Shown here: piece by piece, positions 1 through 8,885 of the stretch
How the letters are laid out: each line of letters opens with the position of its first letter
Position numbering within the stretch: the stretch's first letter is position 1
Source of the DNA: Pulveribacter suum
GTDB lineage: Bacteria; Pseudomonadota; Gammaproteobacteria; Burkholderiales; Burkholderiaceae_C
Length of the DNA stretch: 64,000 bases
Direction: 5' to 3'
NCBI RefSeq assembly: GCF_003013695.1
Contig: NZ_CP027792.1
Span: 888,501 to 952,500 of the forward strand
The notes under the pieces: model-generated
The model's database searches: none
What the model saw: only the letters and a program-made list of their open reading frames with translations
Told to the model about the DNA's origin: nothing
Made by a program: the position numbers and the translations under genes

Positions 1-1
1 C

Positions 2-1186
2 GCTGCTATACAAACCATAGCTGCTGGCGCTGATGAAACGGGCGTTGCAGCCTCAAAACCCTCCAAACCCCGCAAGAAGCAAGCGCCGGCAGCTATCGAA
101 GTCGTAGCGGCAGAAGCGCCCCCCGCGTGGCTCTGCGTGCGGGGCGCCAGCCTGCACAACCTGCAGCAGGTCGATGCCCGCGTGCCGCTCAGGCGGCTGG
201 TGGCCGTCACGGGCGTGTCCGGCTCGGGCAAGTCCACGCTGGCGCGCGACGTGCTGCTGGCCAACGTGCAGGCCTGGGTGCAGCAGCGCGCCACCAAAGC
301 CGGGCGCGAAGCCATGGACGCCGGCCGCGCCCCGCCGCTCGTCGGCTGCACCGGCCTGTCCGGCTTTGAGAGCATCGACCGCGTGCTGGAGGTGGACCAG
401 ACGCCCATCGGCAAGACGCCGCGCAGCTGCCCGGCCACCTACATCGGCTTCTGGGACACCATCCGCAAGCTCTTCGCCGAGACACTGGAGGCCAAGGCGC
501 GCGGCTACGCGGCCGGGCGCTTTTCCTTCAACACCGGCGCCGGCCGCTGCCCGGGCTGCGAAGGCCAGGGCGTGCGCACCATCGAGATGAGCTTTCTGCC
601 CGACGTGAAGGTGCCCTGCGAGGTCTGCCACGGCGCGCGCTTCAACCCCGAGACGCTGGCCGTCACCTGGCGCGGCAAGAACATCGGCGACGTGCTGCAG
701 ATGGAGGTGGACGAAGCCGTGGAGTTCTTCGCCAGCATGCCGGCCATCGCGCACCCGCTGCAGCTCCTGAAGGACGTGGGCCTGGGCTACCTGACGCTGG
801 GCCAGCCCAGCCCCACGCTGTCGGGCGGCGAGGCGCAGCGGATCAAGCTGGTGACGGAGCTGACCAAGGTGCGCGACGAGGTCGGCCGCCGCGGCCAGAA
901 GGCGCCGCACACCCTGTACGTGCTGGACGAGCCCACCGTGGGCCTGCACATGGCCGACGTGCACCGGCTGATCCAGGTGCTGCACCGGCTGGTGGACGGC
1001 GGGCACAGCGTGCTCGTCATCGAGCACGACCTGGACGTGATCGCCGAGGCCGACTGGGTTATCGACCTGGGGCCCGAGGGCGGCTCGGGCGGCGGGCGCA
1101 TCGTGGCCGCCGCCACGCCCGAGGAGGTGGTGCGCCTGGGCACGCACACCGGCGTGGCGCTGGCGCCGGTGCTGGCGCGGGCTTGA
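2..1186 (+). CDS. uvrA: UvrA-type excision repair ATPase, C-terminal part (5' truncated by window)
   Basis: C-terminal half of a UvrA-family ATPase, the DNA-damage recognition subunit of nucleotide excision repair. The reading frame is open to the first bases, so the start lies outside. Seen in order: Walker [10 protein letters not shown] (about 211-237), the zinc-finger pairs CPGC and CEVC (548-562 and 617-631), ABC signature [11 protein letters not shown] (about 819), Walker B with LDEP (about 914-940) and H-loop EHD (1022). Two oddities: an Ala/Lys-rich linker before Walker A that is encoded by two copies of the palindromic repeat, and a long charged loop ([15 protein letters not shown]) between signature and Walker B. 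The loop makes me suspect the large UvrA paralogue known in Burkholderiales rather than the standard protein; the missing N-terminus prevents a decision. Confidence 0.87.
   Translation, partial: AAIQTIAAGADETGVAASKPSKPRKKQAPAAIEVVAAEAPPAWLCVRGASLHNLQQVDARVPLRRLVAVTGVSGSGKSTLARDVLLANVQAWVQQRATKAGREAMDAGRAPPLVGCTGLSGFESIDRVLEVDQTPIGKTPRSCPATYIGFWDTIRKLFAETLEAKARGYAAGRFSFNTGAGRCPGCEGQGVRTIEMSFLPDVKVPCEVCHGARFNPETLAVTWRGKNIGDVLQMEVDEAVEFFASMPAIAHPLQLLKDVGLGYLTLGQPSPTLSGGEAQRIKLVTELTKVRDEVGRRGQKAPHTLYVLDEPTVGLHMADVHRLIQVLHRLVDGGHSVLVIEHDLDVIAEADWVIDLGPEGGSGGGRIVAAATPEEVVRLGTHTGVALAPVLARA
17..31 (+). repeat. Palindromic repeat copy inside uvrA (forward)
   Basis: Matches ATAGCTGCCAGCGCT with two changes. 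Read in frame as IAAGA within the Ala-rich linker of the UvrA-type protein. An inverted copy follows about 50 bp downstream. Confidence 0.6.
80..96 (-). repeat. Palindromic repeat copy inside uvrA (reverse)
   Basis: Reads CAAGCGCCGGCAGCTAT on the plus strand, the reverse orientation of the repeat. It is translated as QAPAAI, the same peptide frame as the copies in the DUF3025 gene and dapF. Confidence 0.7.
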
Positions 1187-1193
1187 AGGGGGC

Positions 1194-1224
1194 GAGATCG
1201 GCGCACGCACGGGTCGCCGATCTC
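1194..1224 (+). terminator. Hairpin downstream of uvrA
   Basis: Perfect 10-bp inverted repeat GAGATCGGCG / CGCCGATCTC around an 11-nt loop, 8 nt after the uvrA stop. There is no T run, so it may be an mRNA-stabilising 3' end rather than an intrinsic terminator. Confidence 0.4.
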
Positions 1225-1320
1225 CTACACCGCCATCAGTGCGGCGCGCACAAGCGTGCGAAGCGGGCGTTCTTAGGATCACGCCCAGTTTCTCGCCCAT
1301 TCTTTGCAAGCCGACTTTCC

Positions 1321-1824
1321 ATGAACACCATCGCCCGCAACGCCTGCACCCTCCTGGCAACCACGGCCACCGCCTTCTTGCTCGCCGCCTGCGGCGGCGG
1401 CAACGACGACGACCCCACGCCCAGCGAGCGCACGGGCGTGCTGACGGTGACCGGCGCCACGGCGCCTGGCTTCGATGGCATCTACGGCGACGGCAACGTC
1501 AACCTCACGGGCGTCGAGAAGAACGACCCCATCGGCTCCAAGCCCGAGGTCTGCGCCTTCAAGTTCGACGGCATCAACCGCGTGGCCGGCGCAGGCCAGG
1601 CATCGGGCGACGTGCGCTACCGCCCCGACGCCGGCGTGGTCTATGAGGCCTACCTGACCTTCATGGGCAGCGAATTCGGCTCCAGCGACTGGAGCGACGT
1701 CTCGGTGGTGCGCTCCACCGACCGTATCCGCCTGGCGGGCAAGGTGCTGGAGAACGACAAGGGCGTGAAGATCACTGTCTCCGGCCTCATCCCCATGCGC
1801 GGCAACCGCCCCGGCGGCTGCTGA
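1321..1824 (+). CDS. Small putative lipoprotein, unknown function
   Basis: A 167-residue protein I do not recognise. The N-terminus is a typical lipoprotein signal: short charged start, hydrophobic core, and lipobox LAAC with the lipidated Cys near residue 24, followed by a Gly/Asp-rich tether (GGGNDDD). The mature part looks like a compact beta-rich domain (repeated VTG, DGIYG, KVLENDKGVKITVSG segments) with a second Cys in PEVCAF. An upstream in-frame start exists at 1183 but would bury the signal peptide, so I use the ATG at 1321. Predicted location is the periplasmic face of a membrane. It stands alone between the uvrA hairpin and a strong terminator. Confidence 0.75.
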   Translation: MNTIARNACTLLATTATAFLLAACGGGNDDDPTPSERTGVLTVTGATAPGFDGIYGDGNVNLTGVEKNDPIGSKPEVCAFKFDGINRVAGAGQASGDVRYRPDAGVVYEAYLTFMGSEFGSSDWSDVSVVRSTDRIRLAGKVLENDKGVKITVSGLIPMRGNRPGGC

Positions 1825-1856
1825 CACCAGACCCCTCGCCCCTTCACAGGGGTTTG

Positions 1857-1888
1857 CCCCGGCTGCTGCAAGGCGGCCGGGGTTTTTT
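1857..1888 (+). terminator. Intrinsic terminator after the lipoprotein gene
   Basis: CCCCGGCTGC / GCGGCCGGGG stem with one mismatch, 6-nt loop, then six T residues. It ends 16 nt before the pyrC -10 box, isolating the two units. Confidence 0.85.
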
Positions 1889-1904
1889 GTCGGCGGGCGA
1901 ATGG

Positions 1905-1910
1905 GACAAT
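1905..1910 (+). promoter_or_regulatory. -10-like box for leaderless pyrC
   Basis: GACAAT followed by 7 nt and then the pyrC ATG; no recognisable -35 or Shine-Dalgarno sequence. The spacing would put the transcription start at or next to the ATG. Confidence 0.45.
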
Positions 1911-1917
1911 TGCCGCC

Positions 1918-2970
1918 ATGACCACCACCCCTGCCGACACCCTGACCCTCGTCCGCCCCGACGACTGGCACCTGCACGTGCGCGACGGCGCGCCCCTGGC
2001 CACCGTGGTGCCGCACACGGCGGCGCAGTTCGGCCGGGCCATCATCATGCCCAACCTGCGCCCGCCGGTGACCACCGCCGCCCAGGCGCTGGCTTACAAG
2101 GCACGCATCCTGGCCGCCGTGCCCGCGGGCCTGCAGTTTGAGCCTTTGATGACGCTGTACCTCACGGACAACCTGCCGCCCGAGGAAATCGCCCGCGCCC
2201 GCGCCGCCGGCGTGGTCGCCGCCAAGCTCTATCCGGCCGGTGCCACCACCAACAGCGACGCCGGCGTAACCGACCTGCGCAAGATCTACCCGGTGCTGGA
2301 GGCCATGCAACAGGCCGGCATGCTGCTGCTGGTCCACGGCGAGGTGACCAGCCCCGATATCGACCTGTTCGACCGCGAGGCCGTGTTCATCGAGCAGCAG
2401 CTCATCCCGCTGCGCCGCGACTTCCCCGAGCTGAAGATCGTCTTCGAGCACATCACGACGAAGGAGGCGGCGCAGTACGTAGCCGAGGCCGGCGCCCAGA
2501 CCGCCGCCACCATCACCGCCCACCACCTGCTGTACAACCGCAACGCGCTCTTCACCGGCGGCATCCGCCCGCACTACTACTGCCTGCCGGTGCTCAAGCG
2601 CGAGACGCACCGCCTGGCGCTGGTGCAGGCGGCCACCGGCGGCAGCGGCAAGTTCTTTTTGGGCACCGACAGCGCCCCGCACCCGGCGCAGCTCAAGGAA
2701 CACGCCAGCGGCTGCGCCGGCTGCTACACGGCGCATGCCGCCATCGAGCTGTACGCCGAGGCCTTCGACGCCGCCGGCGCGCTGGACCAGCTGGAAGCCT
2801 TCGCCAGCTTCAACGGCCCGGCCTTCTACGGCCTGCCGCGCAACCAGGGCACCATCACCCTGCGCCGCGAGGCCTGGACGGTGCCCGAGAGCTACCCCTT
2901 CGGCGACGCCGAGCTCAAACCCCTGCGCGGCGGCGAGGCGCTGGCCTGGCGGATGGACGCCGGCCGCTGA
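1918..2970 (+). CDS. pyrC: Dihydroorotase (PyrC)
   Basis: Zinc amidohydrolase that closes carbamoyl-aspartate to dihydroorotate in de novo pyrimidine synthesis, cytoplasmic. At 350 residues it matches the single-domain E. coli-type enzyme (348). Visible active-site motifs: [10 protein letters not shown] near residue 16 (metal-binding His pair), AKLYPAG near 100 (the Lys that is carboxylated in the family), LLVHGE, FEHITT, and GTDSAPH near 245 (the catalytic Asp region). The ATG sits directly after a -10-like box. The next gene starts 30 nt after the stop with its own AAAGG ribosome site, so read-through is possible. Confidence 0.97.
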   Translation: MTTTPADTLTLVRPDDWHLHVRDGAPLATVVPHTAAQFGRAIIMPNLRPPVTTAAQALAYKARILAAVPAGLQFEPLMTLYLTDNLPPEEIARARAAGVVAAKLYPAGATTNSDAGVTDLRKIYPVLEAMQQAGMLLLVHGEVTSPDIDLFDREAVFIEQQLIPLRRDFPELKIVFEHITTKEAAQYVAEAGAQTAATITAHHLLYNRNALFTGGIRPHYYCLPVLKRETHRLALVQAATGGSGKFFLGTDSAPHPAQLKEHASGCAGCYTAHAAIELYAEAFDAAGALDQLEAFASFNGPAFYGLPRNQGTITLRREAWTVPESYPFGDAELKPLRGGEALAWRMDAGR

Positions 2971-3000
2971 AGACCACCAAACCAGACGAAAGGCCGCTCC

Positions 3001-3861
3001 ATGCCGGATTCAGAACGCGGATTGCGCATCGCCCTGCTGATCGACGCCGACAACGCGCCGGCCGAGAAAATCGACGAGATCCTGACCGAGCTGTCCACGC
3101 TGGGCGAGATCAACATCCGCCGCGCCTACGGCAACTGGACCAAGCACGGCCTGCAGGGCTGGCAGAGCCGGCTGCTGGAGTTCGGCATCCGGCCCATCCA
3201 GCAGTTCGACTACTCCAAGCGCAAGAACGCCACCGACATGGCCATGACGGTGGACGCCATGGAGCTGCTCTACACCGATCGCCCCGACGCCTTTGGCATC
3301 GTTTCCTCCGACGCCGACTTCACGCCGCTGGTCATGCACCTGCGCGCCAAGGGCTCAGCCGTGTACGGCTTTGGCGCCGAGCAGACGCCCAAGCCCTTCG
3401 TCAACGCCTGCTCGCGCTTCCTGTACCTGGAGTCGCTCACCGGCGAGCCGGAGGGTGAGGCCGATGCCGCGCGCGCCGCCGGCCACCTGGCCGACGCGCT
3501 GCCCGCCGAAGCCGTTCCCCCGTCGCAGGAACTGCCCGCGCCCGGCGTACCGGCCCGCCCGGCCACGCTGCGCGTGCCCACCACTGCCTTGCGCCAGGAC
3601 ACCCGCCTACTGAACCTACTGCGCCACGCCGTGCAGGCCTGCCAGGACGAGGACGGCTGGGCCCGTGTGGGTGCTCTGGGCACGCAGATCGGCAACAAGA
3701 CGTCGTTTGACGCGCGCAACTACGGCTACGCCACGCTGTCCAAGCTGCTGGCCGCCACGCAGGCCTTCGAGCTGCGCGACGAGGGCACGCCGCGCGTGGC
3801 CGTGCGCGACAAGCGCAGCGCCCGCGCGCCACAGCCGCCGCTGCATGGCGCCGCCGGCTAG
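3001..3861 (+). CDS. NYN-domain (PIN-like) protein with C-terminal OST-HTH/LOTUS domain
   Basis: 286 residues. Residues about 8-150 form a NYN/PIN-like nuclease fold: LLIDADNAPAE near the start, ATDMAMTVDAMEL in the middle and GIVSSDADFTPL near 100 supply the conserved acidic residues expected to bind metal. A Pro/Ala-rich linker follows, then a C-terminal OST-HTH (LOTUS) module (about 200-275, with WARVGALGTQIGNK and FDARNYGYATLSKLL), a fold that binds RNA in its known members. Together this predicts an RNA-directed ribonuclease or RNA-binding protein; substrate unknown. Its 3' end overlaps the next gene by 17 nt, suggesting translational coupling. Confidence 0.85.
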   Translation: MPDSERGLRIALLIDADNAPAEKIDEILTELSTLGEINIRRAYGNWTKHGLQGWQSRLLEFGIRPIQQFDYSKRKNATDMAMTVDAMELLYTDRPDAFGIVSSDADFTPLVMHLRAKGSAVYGFGAEQTPKPFVNACSRFLYLESLTGEPEGEADAARAAGHLADALPAEAVPPSQELPAPGVPARPATLRVPTTALRQDTRLLNLLRHAVQACQDEDGWARVGALGTQIGNKTSFDARNYGYATLSKLLAATQAFELRDEGTPRVAVRDKRSARAPQPPLHGAAG

Positions 3862-4612
3862 CCTGCACGGCATCGACTGGCAGCGCCCCTGGCTGGCCGA
3901 CCTGGCCGCGCCGGGCCGCCGCGCGGCGGCCCTGGTGGCGCAGGGCGCCTGCGTGGCCGAGGCGCTCAACGCCCTGGTGGCGGCCGGCCATGCGCCGGAC
4001 CCCGGCGTGCGCTTTGCACCCCAGCAGGCCCTGACGCCGGGCACGGCCTACGAGCAGTTCATCTTCGAGCAGCGCCGCGTGCCCACGCGCGACAACCTGC
4101 ATGACTTCTTCAACGGCCTGATCTGGCTGCACTGGCCCCTGGCCAAGGGCCGGCTCAACGCGCTGCAGGCGGGCGCCATCGCCCGGGCCGGCGTGGGCGC
4201 CACGCGCGGGCCGCTGCGCGACGCCATCACGGTGCTGGACGAAAACGGCGCCGTGCTGTGCGCGCCCGCGCCGCTGCACCAGGCGCTGGCGGCGCGCCAA
4301 TGGCGGCGGGCCTTCGTGGAGCTGCGCCCGCTGTGGGGCTGCGCGCGGCTGCTGCTCTTCGGCCATGCGCTGCTGGAAAAGCTGGTGCATCCGCGAAAGC
4401 CCATCACCGCCCACGTCTGCCAAGCGCCAGCAGCTATCGAAACAGTAGCGCAGGCCGATGCCTGGCTGGCCGACTGGCTGCACGCCGATACCCTGGCCGC
4501 CAAGCCGTTCAATCCGGTGCCGGTCCTGGGTGTACCCGGCTGGTGCGGCGGCAATGAGGCCGCCTGCTTTTATGATGACCCGCTCGTTTTCCGGTCGCCC
4601 CGCGCCGCTTGA
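3845..4612 (+). CDS. DUF3025 family protein
   Basis: 255-residue protein of the uncharacterised DUF3025 family; recognised by the HGIDWQRPWL start, the FEQRRVPTRDNLHDFFNGLIWLHWPLAK-type core (about residues 75-105) and the PVLGVPGWCGGNE...FYDDPLVFR C-terminus. No signal peptide and no known catalytic motif. I chose the ATG at 3845 because it begins just before the family's conserved N-terminus; it overlaps the NYN gene by 17 nt. Residues near 195-205 (CQAPAAIETVA) are encoded by a palindromic repeat copy, probably a surface-loop insertion. Function unknown. Confidence 0.8.
   Translation: MAPPASLHGIDWQRPWLADLAAPGRRAAALVAQGACVAEALNALVAAGHAPDPGVRFAPQQALTPGTAYEQFIFEQRRVPTRDNLHDFFNGLIWLHWPLAKGRLNALQAGAIARAGVGATRGPLRDAITVLDENGAVLCAPAPLHQALAARQWRRAFVELRPLWGCARLLLFGHALLEKLVHPRKPITAHVCQAPAAIETVAQADAWLADWLHADTLAAKPFNPVPVLGVPGWCGGNEAACFYDDPLVFRSPRAA
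4419..4437 (-). repeat. Palindromic repeat copy inside the DUF3025 gene
   Basis: GCCAAGCGCCAGCAGCTAT, reverse orientation, translated as CQAPAAI. Same reading frame as the copies in uvrA (80-96) and dapF. Confidence 0.7.
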
Positions 4613-4685
4613 AGCGCCCCCTGCGCGCCCCACTTAGGCGGGGCGACTGACTCCCTTTCGTGGAACCTCTCACCTTTCTCTCCAA

Positions 4686-5561
4686 ATGAAACGCATAGCG
4701 CTTTTCCTGCTCACCAACCTGGCCGTCGTGGTGGTGCTGGGCATCGTTGCCAACCTGCTGGGCGTGAACCGCTACCTGACGGCCAACGGCCTGAACCTGG
4801 GCGCGCTGCTGGGCTTCGCCTTCATCATGGGCTTTGGCGGGGCCCTCATCTCGCTGCTCATGAGCAAGCCGATCGCGAAGATGAGCATGGGCGTGCAGAT
4901 CATCAACGAGCCGCGCAACCAGGACGAAGCCTGGATCGTGCAGACCGTGCGCGGCTTTGCCGACAGGGCCGGCATTGCCATGCCCGAGGTCGGCATCTAC
5001 CAGGGCGAGGCCAACGCCTTTGCCACCGGCGCCTTCAAGAACTCGGCCCTGGTAGCCGTCTCCACCGGTCTCTTGCAGGGCATGACGCGCGAGGAGGTCG
5101 AGGCCGTCATCGGCCACGAAGTGGCCCACGTGGCCAACGGTGACATGGTGACCATGGCGCTGATCCAGGGCGTGATGAACACCTTCGTGGTGTTCCTGTC
5201 GCGCGTGATCGGCTACGCGGTGGACAGCTTCCTGAACCGCAACAACGAAAACCGCTCGGGCCCCGGCATCGGCTACATGGTCACGACCATCGTGCTGGAC
5301 ATCCTGCTGGGCTTCCTGGCGGCCATGATCGTGGCGTGGTTCTCGCGCCAGCGCGAATTTCGCGCCGACGCCGGTGCCGCGCAGCTCATGGGCCGCAAGC
5401 AGCCCATGATCAATGCACTGCACCGCCTGGGCGGCATGGTGCCGGGCGAGATGCCCAAGAGCCTGCAGGCCATGGGCATCACGGGCGGCCTGGGCAAGCT
5501 GTTTTCCTCGCACCCGCCCATCGAAGAGCGCGTGGCAGCGCTGCAGGCCCGCGCGCAGTAA
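4686..5561 (+). CDS. htpX: Membrane zinc metalloprotease HtpX
   Basis: M48B integral inner-membrane protease that takes part in membrane-protein quality control. 291 residues, close to the family norm of about 290. Two N-terminal membrane segments (residues about 4-22 and 36-56), the zinc motif HEVAH near 140, two more membrane segments (about 155-175 and 195-215), and the third ligand region EFRADAGAA near 222. A short GC hairpin (4626-4645, no T run) precedes the gene, and a perfect 13-bp stem terminator follows the stop. Confidence 0.96.
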   Translation: MKRIALFLLTNLAVVVVLGIVANLLGVNRYLTANGLNLGALLGFAFIMGFGGALISLLMSKPIAKMSMGVQIINEPRNQDEAWIVQTVRGFADRAGIAMPEVGIYQGEANAFATGAFKNSALVAVSTGLLQGMTREEVEAVIGHEVAHVANGDMVTMALIQGVMNTFVVFLSRVIGYAVDSFLNRNNENRSGPGIGYMVTTIVLDILLGFLAAMIVAWFSRQREFRADAGAAQLMGRKQPMINALHRLGGMVPGEMPKSLQAMGITGGLGKLFSSHPPIEERVAALQARAQ

Positions 5562-5582
5562 ACGGCTGCCACTTCAAACGCA

Positions 5583-5620
5583 GCGGCGCCGCCCCGGCAA
5601 GGGGCGGCGCCGCTTCTTTA
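5583..5620. terminator. Terminator between htpX and ybhN
   Basis: Perfect 13-bp stem (GCGGCGCCGCCCC at 5583-5595 pairs with 5601-5613) with loop GGCAA and a T-rich tail TTCTTTA. It serves htpX and could also stop the converging ybhN operon. Confidence 0.85.
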
Positions 5621-5623
5621 TTG

Positions 5624-5640
5624 ATAGCTGCTTGCGCTTG
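5624..5640 (+). repeat. Palindromic repeat half-copy
   Basis: ATAGCTGCTTGCGCTTG, one arm of the repeat, in the spacer between convergent htpX and ybhN. Confidence 0.6.
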
Positions 5641-5651
5641 TCTGGTGCGGG

Positions 5652-6674
5652 CTAGAAGCCGTTTTGACTGGTATCTGCAGCCGGAGCGCGCCGGCGCCAC
5701 AGCAGCTCGGTGGCCAGCAGCGCCAGCGCTGCAGGAAGCAGCGGCGCCAGGTAGTACAGCGCCCGAAAGGCCAGCACCACGGCCAGCGCCTGGCTGACGG
5801 GCAGGTAGGCCGACAGCACCGCCGTGCCCACGGCCTCCAGCACGCCCAGCCCGGCAGGGATGCGCGACAGCAGCCCGGCCACCGCGCCCAGCAGCACCGT
5901 GGCCAGCGCCGCGGCGTAGGGCGCGCGGCCCTGCGCCAGCGCCCACACCGCAGCGCCCATCAGCGACCAGTTCAGGCTGGACAGCAGCAGCTGTGCCAGC
6001 GCCATGCGCCAGGTGGGCAGCGGCAGGCTGCGCCCGCGCACGGTGAGCGGGCGGCCGCCGCGCCACAGGCACAGCAGCAGGTACAGCGCGCTCACCGCAG
6101 CCAGCAGCACGCCCAGCCAGCGCAGCTGCTGGCCGCTCAGGTGCCAGCCCTCGGGCAGCTGCGGCGCCCAGTTCCAAAACACCACGCAGGCCAGCAGGAA
6201 GTAGCCCACCCAATTGGTCACGATGGAGATCACCACCACCTGCGCAATCTGCCCGACGGACAGCCCCTGGCGTGAATACAGGCGGTAGCGCACCGAGACG
6301 CCGCCGATGAGCGAGCCCAGGTTGAGCGTAAACGGGTAGGCGATCAGCGTCACTGCCATGGTGCGCGGCACGCTCAAGCCATGGCGCACGGCGTGGCGGC
6401 CGAACAGGTCGAAGCAGCCATAGGCCAGGTGGCTGGCCCAGGCCAGCAGAGCGGAGAGCGCCAGCGTGGCGGGCGGCAAGTCCTTGAGCGACTGCCACAC
6501 GGCCGGCCAGTCCACCCGCATGCCCTGGCGCACCAGCAGCCACACGATGAGCAGCGCCACAGCGGCCATCAGGCCCCCGCCCACCCAGCGCCACAGCGGG
6601 CTGGCCAGCAGGGCGCGCCAGCGCCCGGTGGCGGGGCCGGCCTTTGGTGTGGATGAGGGCAGGGAGGCGCGCAT
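5652..6674 (-). CDS. ybhN: YbhN/UPF0104 family integral membrane protein
   Basis: 340-residue polytopic inner-membrane protein of the UPF0104/YbhN family, related to the flippase domain of lysylphosphatidylglycerol synthases. I see about eight hydrophobic segments, the YGCFDLFGRHAVRHGL and TLNLGSLIGGVSVRYRLYSRQG regions, and GAVAGLLSRIPAGLGVLEAVG near residue 270, which is conserved in the family. It is the last gene of a ybhP-clsB-ybhN operon, 8 nt after clsB. The pairing with a cardiolipin synthase suggests a role in phospholipid handling, but its activity is not established. Confidence 0.88.
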   Translation of the reverse strand: MRASLPSSTPKAGPATGRWRALLASPLWRWVGGGLMAAVALLIVWLLVRQGMRVDWPAVWQSLKDLPPATLALSALLAWASHLAYGCFDLFGRHAVRHGLSVPRTMAVTLIAYPFTLNLGSLIGGVSVRYRLYSRQGLSVGQIAQVVVISIVTNWVGYFLLACVVFWNWAPQLPEGWHLSGQQLRWLGVLLAAVSALYLLLCLWRGGRPLTVRGRSLPLPTWRMALAQLLLSSLNWSLMGAAVWALAQGRAPYAAALATVLLGAVAGLLSRIPAGLGVLEAVGTAVLSAYLPVSQALAVVLAFRALYYLAPLLPAALALLATELLWRRRAPAADTSQNGF

Positions 6675-6682
6675 GGGCGGCG

Positions 6683-7921
6683 TCAGTGCCCGCCGCCCGC
6701 GGCGCCGGCTTCGGGCTGCACCAGCGAGATGGTGGGCTGGTGGCGTGGCAGCCAGCCGGCCCAGGCCGGGAACCAGCGCATCAGGTGATAGACACAGTAG
6801 CCGCGCAGCAGGCGCAGGCCCTCGAAGGCGCCCTTGGGCTGGGCCTGCACCTGCGTGCAGCTGTCATGCATCAGCTTCTGCAGGCGCTCGTGCAGCAGGG
6901 CATTGAAGGCCTCGTCGTGGATGACCACGTTGGCCTCCAGGTTCAGCGACAGGCTCAAGGGGTCGAGGTTGCTGGAGCCCACGGTGGACCACTGCCGGTC
7001 CACCAGGGCCACCTTGCCGTGCAGCGGGCGCTCGCAGTATTCATAGATGCGCACGCCGGCGCGCAGCAGGTGGTCGTACAGCAGGCCGGCGGCCGTCTTG
7101 ACGATGGGCATGTCGGGTTCGCCCTGCAGGATCAGGCAGACGTCCACGCCGCGCAGGGCCGCGCGGCGCATCGCGCGCACCAGGCGCCAGCCGGGGAAGA
7201 AGTAGGCATTGGCGATCACCACCCGCTCGCGCGCCGCGCGCAGGGCGATGCGGTAGTGGCGCTCGATGTCGGTGGTGTGCAGGTTGTTGTCGCGGGTGAC
7301 GAACAGGGCGCCGGCGCGGCCGGCGTGCGCCAGCTCAGGCAGGGGCGCGCGGCTGGCGCGCTTGAGCTCGCCGCGCGGCAGCACGGCGCGGCGGGCAAAG
7401 CGGTGCATGTGCGCCACGATGGGCCCGCGCACGGCCACGGCCCAGTCCTGCTTGGCCTGCGGGCCGAAGTCGGCCACGTGGTCGGCCGAGTAGTTGATGC
7501 CGCCGATGAAGGCCAGCTCGCCATCGACCACCACGATCTTGCGGTGCATGCGCCGCAGCACGTTCAGCCGCTGCCCAAAGAGGCGCCGCCCGCCCGGGTC
7601 GAACACCCGAAAGTGCACGCCGGCCTGCACCAGGCTGCTGATGAAGCTGGGCGGCAGGTCGGGCGAGCCGAAGCCGTCCACCAGCACGTGCACCTGCACG
7701 CCCTGCTGCGCGGCGTGCAGCAGCGCCGCGTGCAGCTGGCGGCCGATCTTGTCGTCGAACAGGATGAAGGTCTCCAGCAGCACCTCGCGCTGCGCGCCGC
7801 GGATGGCCTGGAACACGGCGGGGAAGAACTCCTCACCGTTTTCCAGCAGCTCGAAGTGGTTGCCCGGCACCCAGCGCGAGGAGCGGGGCGGCCGCGGGGC
7901 CTTGGACGGCGGCGGCGTCAC
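6683..7921 (-). CDS. clsB: Cardiolipin synthase B (phospholipase D family)
   Basis: Two-domain phospholipase D-type enzyme that makes cardiolipin by phosphatidyl transfer. With the GTG at 7921-7919 it is 412 residues, against 413 for E. coli ClsB. Two HKD motifs are visible: HRKIVVVD near residue 125 and HGKVALVD near 300, each followed by the GG/SSN-type sequence (FIGGINY, GSSNLDPLS). The GTG start overlaps the ybhP stop codon (GTGA), implying translational coupling; extending upstream would run through ybhP. No long N-terminal membrane anchor, as expected for ClsB rather than ClsA. Confidence 0.93.
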   Translation of the reverse strand: MTPPPSKAPRPPRSSRWVPGNHFELLENGEEFFPAVFQAIRGAQREVLLETFILFDDKIGRQLHAALLHAAQQGVQVHVLVDGFGSPDLPPSFISSLVQAGVHFRVFDPGGRRLFGQRLNVLRRMHRKIVVVDGELAFIGGINYSADHVADFGPQAKQDWAVAVRGPIVAHMHRFARRAVLPRGELKRASRAPLPELAHAGRAGALFVTRDNNLHTTDIERHYRIALRAARERVVIANAYFFPGWRLVRAMRRAALRGVDVCLILQGEPDMPIVKTAAGLLYDHLLRAGVRIYEYCERPLHGKVALVDRQWSTVGSSNLDPLSLSLNLEANVVIHDEAFNALLHERLQKLMHDSCTQVQAQPKGAFEGLRLLRGYCVYHLMRWFPAWAGWLPRHQPTISLVQPEAGAAGGGH

Positions 7922-8694
7922 AGCGCGATCTCCGCGGCCAGCGGCGCGTGGTCGGACAGCCGGTTCCACGGCTGGCGCGGCAGGGCCAGGGGCGTGTGCA
8001 CGGCCGCGCCGCGCACATAGATGCGGTCCAGCGGCAAAAGCGGCATGGGCGCAGGGAAGGTGCGCACGGCGCGGCCCAGCGAATGCACGAAGACCTCGCG
8101 CAGCCCCGCCTCGCGCGACAGCAGGGCATGGGCGCGGCCGCGCCAGTCGTTGAAGTCGCCCGCCACGATGACCGGGTCGCACTGCGGCAGCGAGCGCACC
8201 AGCGCCGCCATCCGGTGCAGCTGCTGGTGGCGGTGGCCTTCCTGCAGGCCCAGGTGCACGCAGATGGCGTGCACCGGCGTGGCCAGGGTGGGCGGCTGCA
8301 GCACACAGTGCAGCATGCCGCGGCGCTCGGGCCCGGCCACCGAGATGTCGTGGTTCTCGACATGCACGATGGGGAACTTGGACAGCAGGGCGTTGCCGTG
8401 GTGGCCCTTGTCATAGACGGCGTTGCGGCCGTAGGCATACTGGTTCCAGATGGAGTCGGCGAGGAATTCGTAGTGCGGCTCGGAAGGAAACCCTGCCACG
8501 CGGCTGGCGTGGTGCTCGTGCGTGCCCAGCACCTCCTGCAAAAACACGATGTCGGCCGACACCGCGCGCACGGCCTCGCGCAGCTCGTGCAGCATGAAGC
8601 GGCGGTTGAAGGAGGTAAAGCCCTTGTGCACGTTCACGGTGAGCACCGTGAAGGACAGGCGCTCGGGCGGGGTGTTCGGGGTGGGGTGTCTCAT
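7918..8694 (-). CDS. ybhP: Endonuclease/exonuclease/phosphatase family protein (YbhP-like)
   Basis: 258-residue member of the endonuclease/exonuclease/phosphatase superfamily. Conserved metal-site motifs: LTVNVHKG near residue 20, FLQEV near 50, HLGLQEG near 150, VAGDFNDW near 180, and SDHAPL at the C-terminus. First gene of the ybhP-clsB-ybhN operon, an order shared with E. coli, suggesting a phospholipid phosphodiesterase or phosphatase role rather than DNA cleavage (inference). I start at the ATG at 8694; upstream in-frame codons give an Arg/Pro-rich stretch unlike the family. Confidence 0.88.
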   Translation of the reverse strand: MRHPTPNTPPERLSFTVLTVNVHKGFTSFNRRFMLHELREAVRAVSADIVFLQEVLGTHEHHASRVAGFPSEPHYEFLADSIWNQYAYGRNAVYDKGHHGNALLSKFPIVHVENHDISVAGPERRGMLHCVLQPPTLATPVHAICVHLGLQEGHRHQQLHRMAALVRSLPQCDPVIVAGDFNDWRGRAHALLSREAGLREVFVHSLGRAVRTFPAPMPLLPLDRIYVRGAAVHTPLALPRQPWNRLSDHAPLAAEIAL

Positions 8695-8829
8695 GGCAAT
8701 GCTGCGCGCCGGCCCATGGTGGGGGCGCTGCGTCGATTCTTGCCAGCACCCCCGCGCCACCCTGTAGGACGGTGGGCCTAGGCCCTGCGTGTGCTGGGCG
8801 CAAAGCTGCGTCCACCCGCGCGGCCATGC

Positions 8830-8851
8830 AAAAGGCCTCCCGCGGGAGGCC
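8830..8851 (-). terminator. Intrinsic terminator of cysK
   Basis: Perfect palindrome GGCCTCCC-GC-GGGAGGCC (8834-8851) followed on the minus strand by TTTT, 35 nt beyond the cysK stop. Confidence 0.8.
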
Positions 8852-8885
8852 CGGTGCGTGCGCGGCACGGGCCGCACGGCACTGT

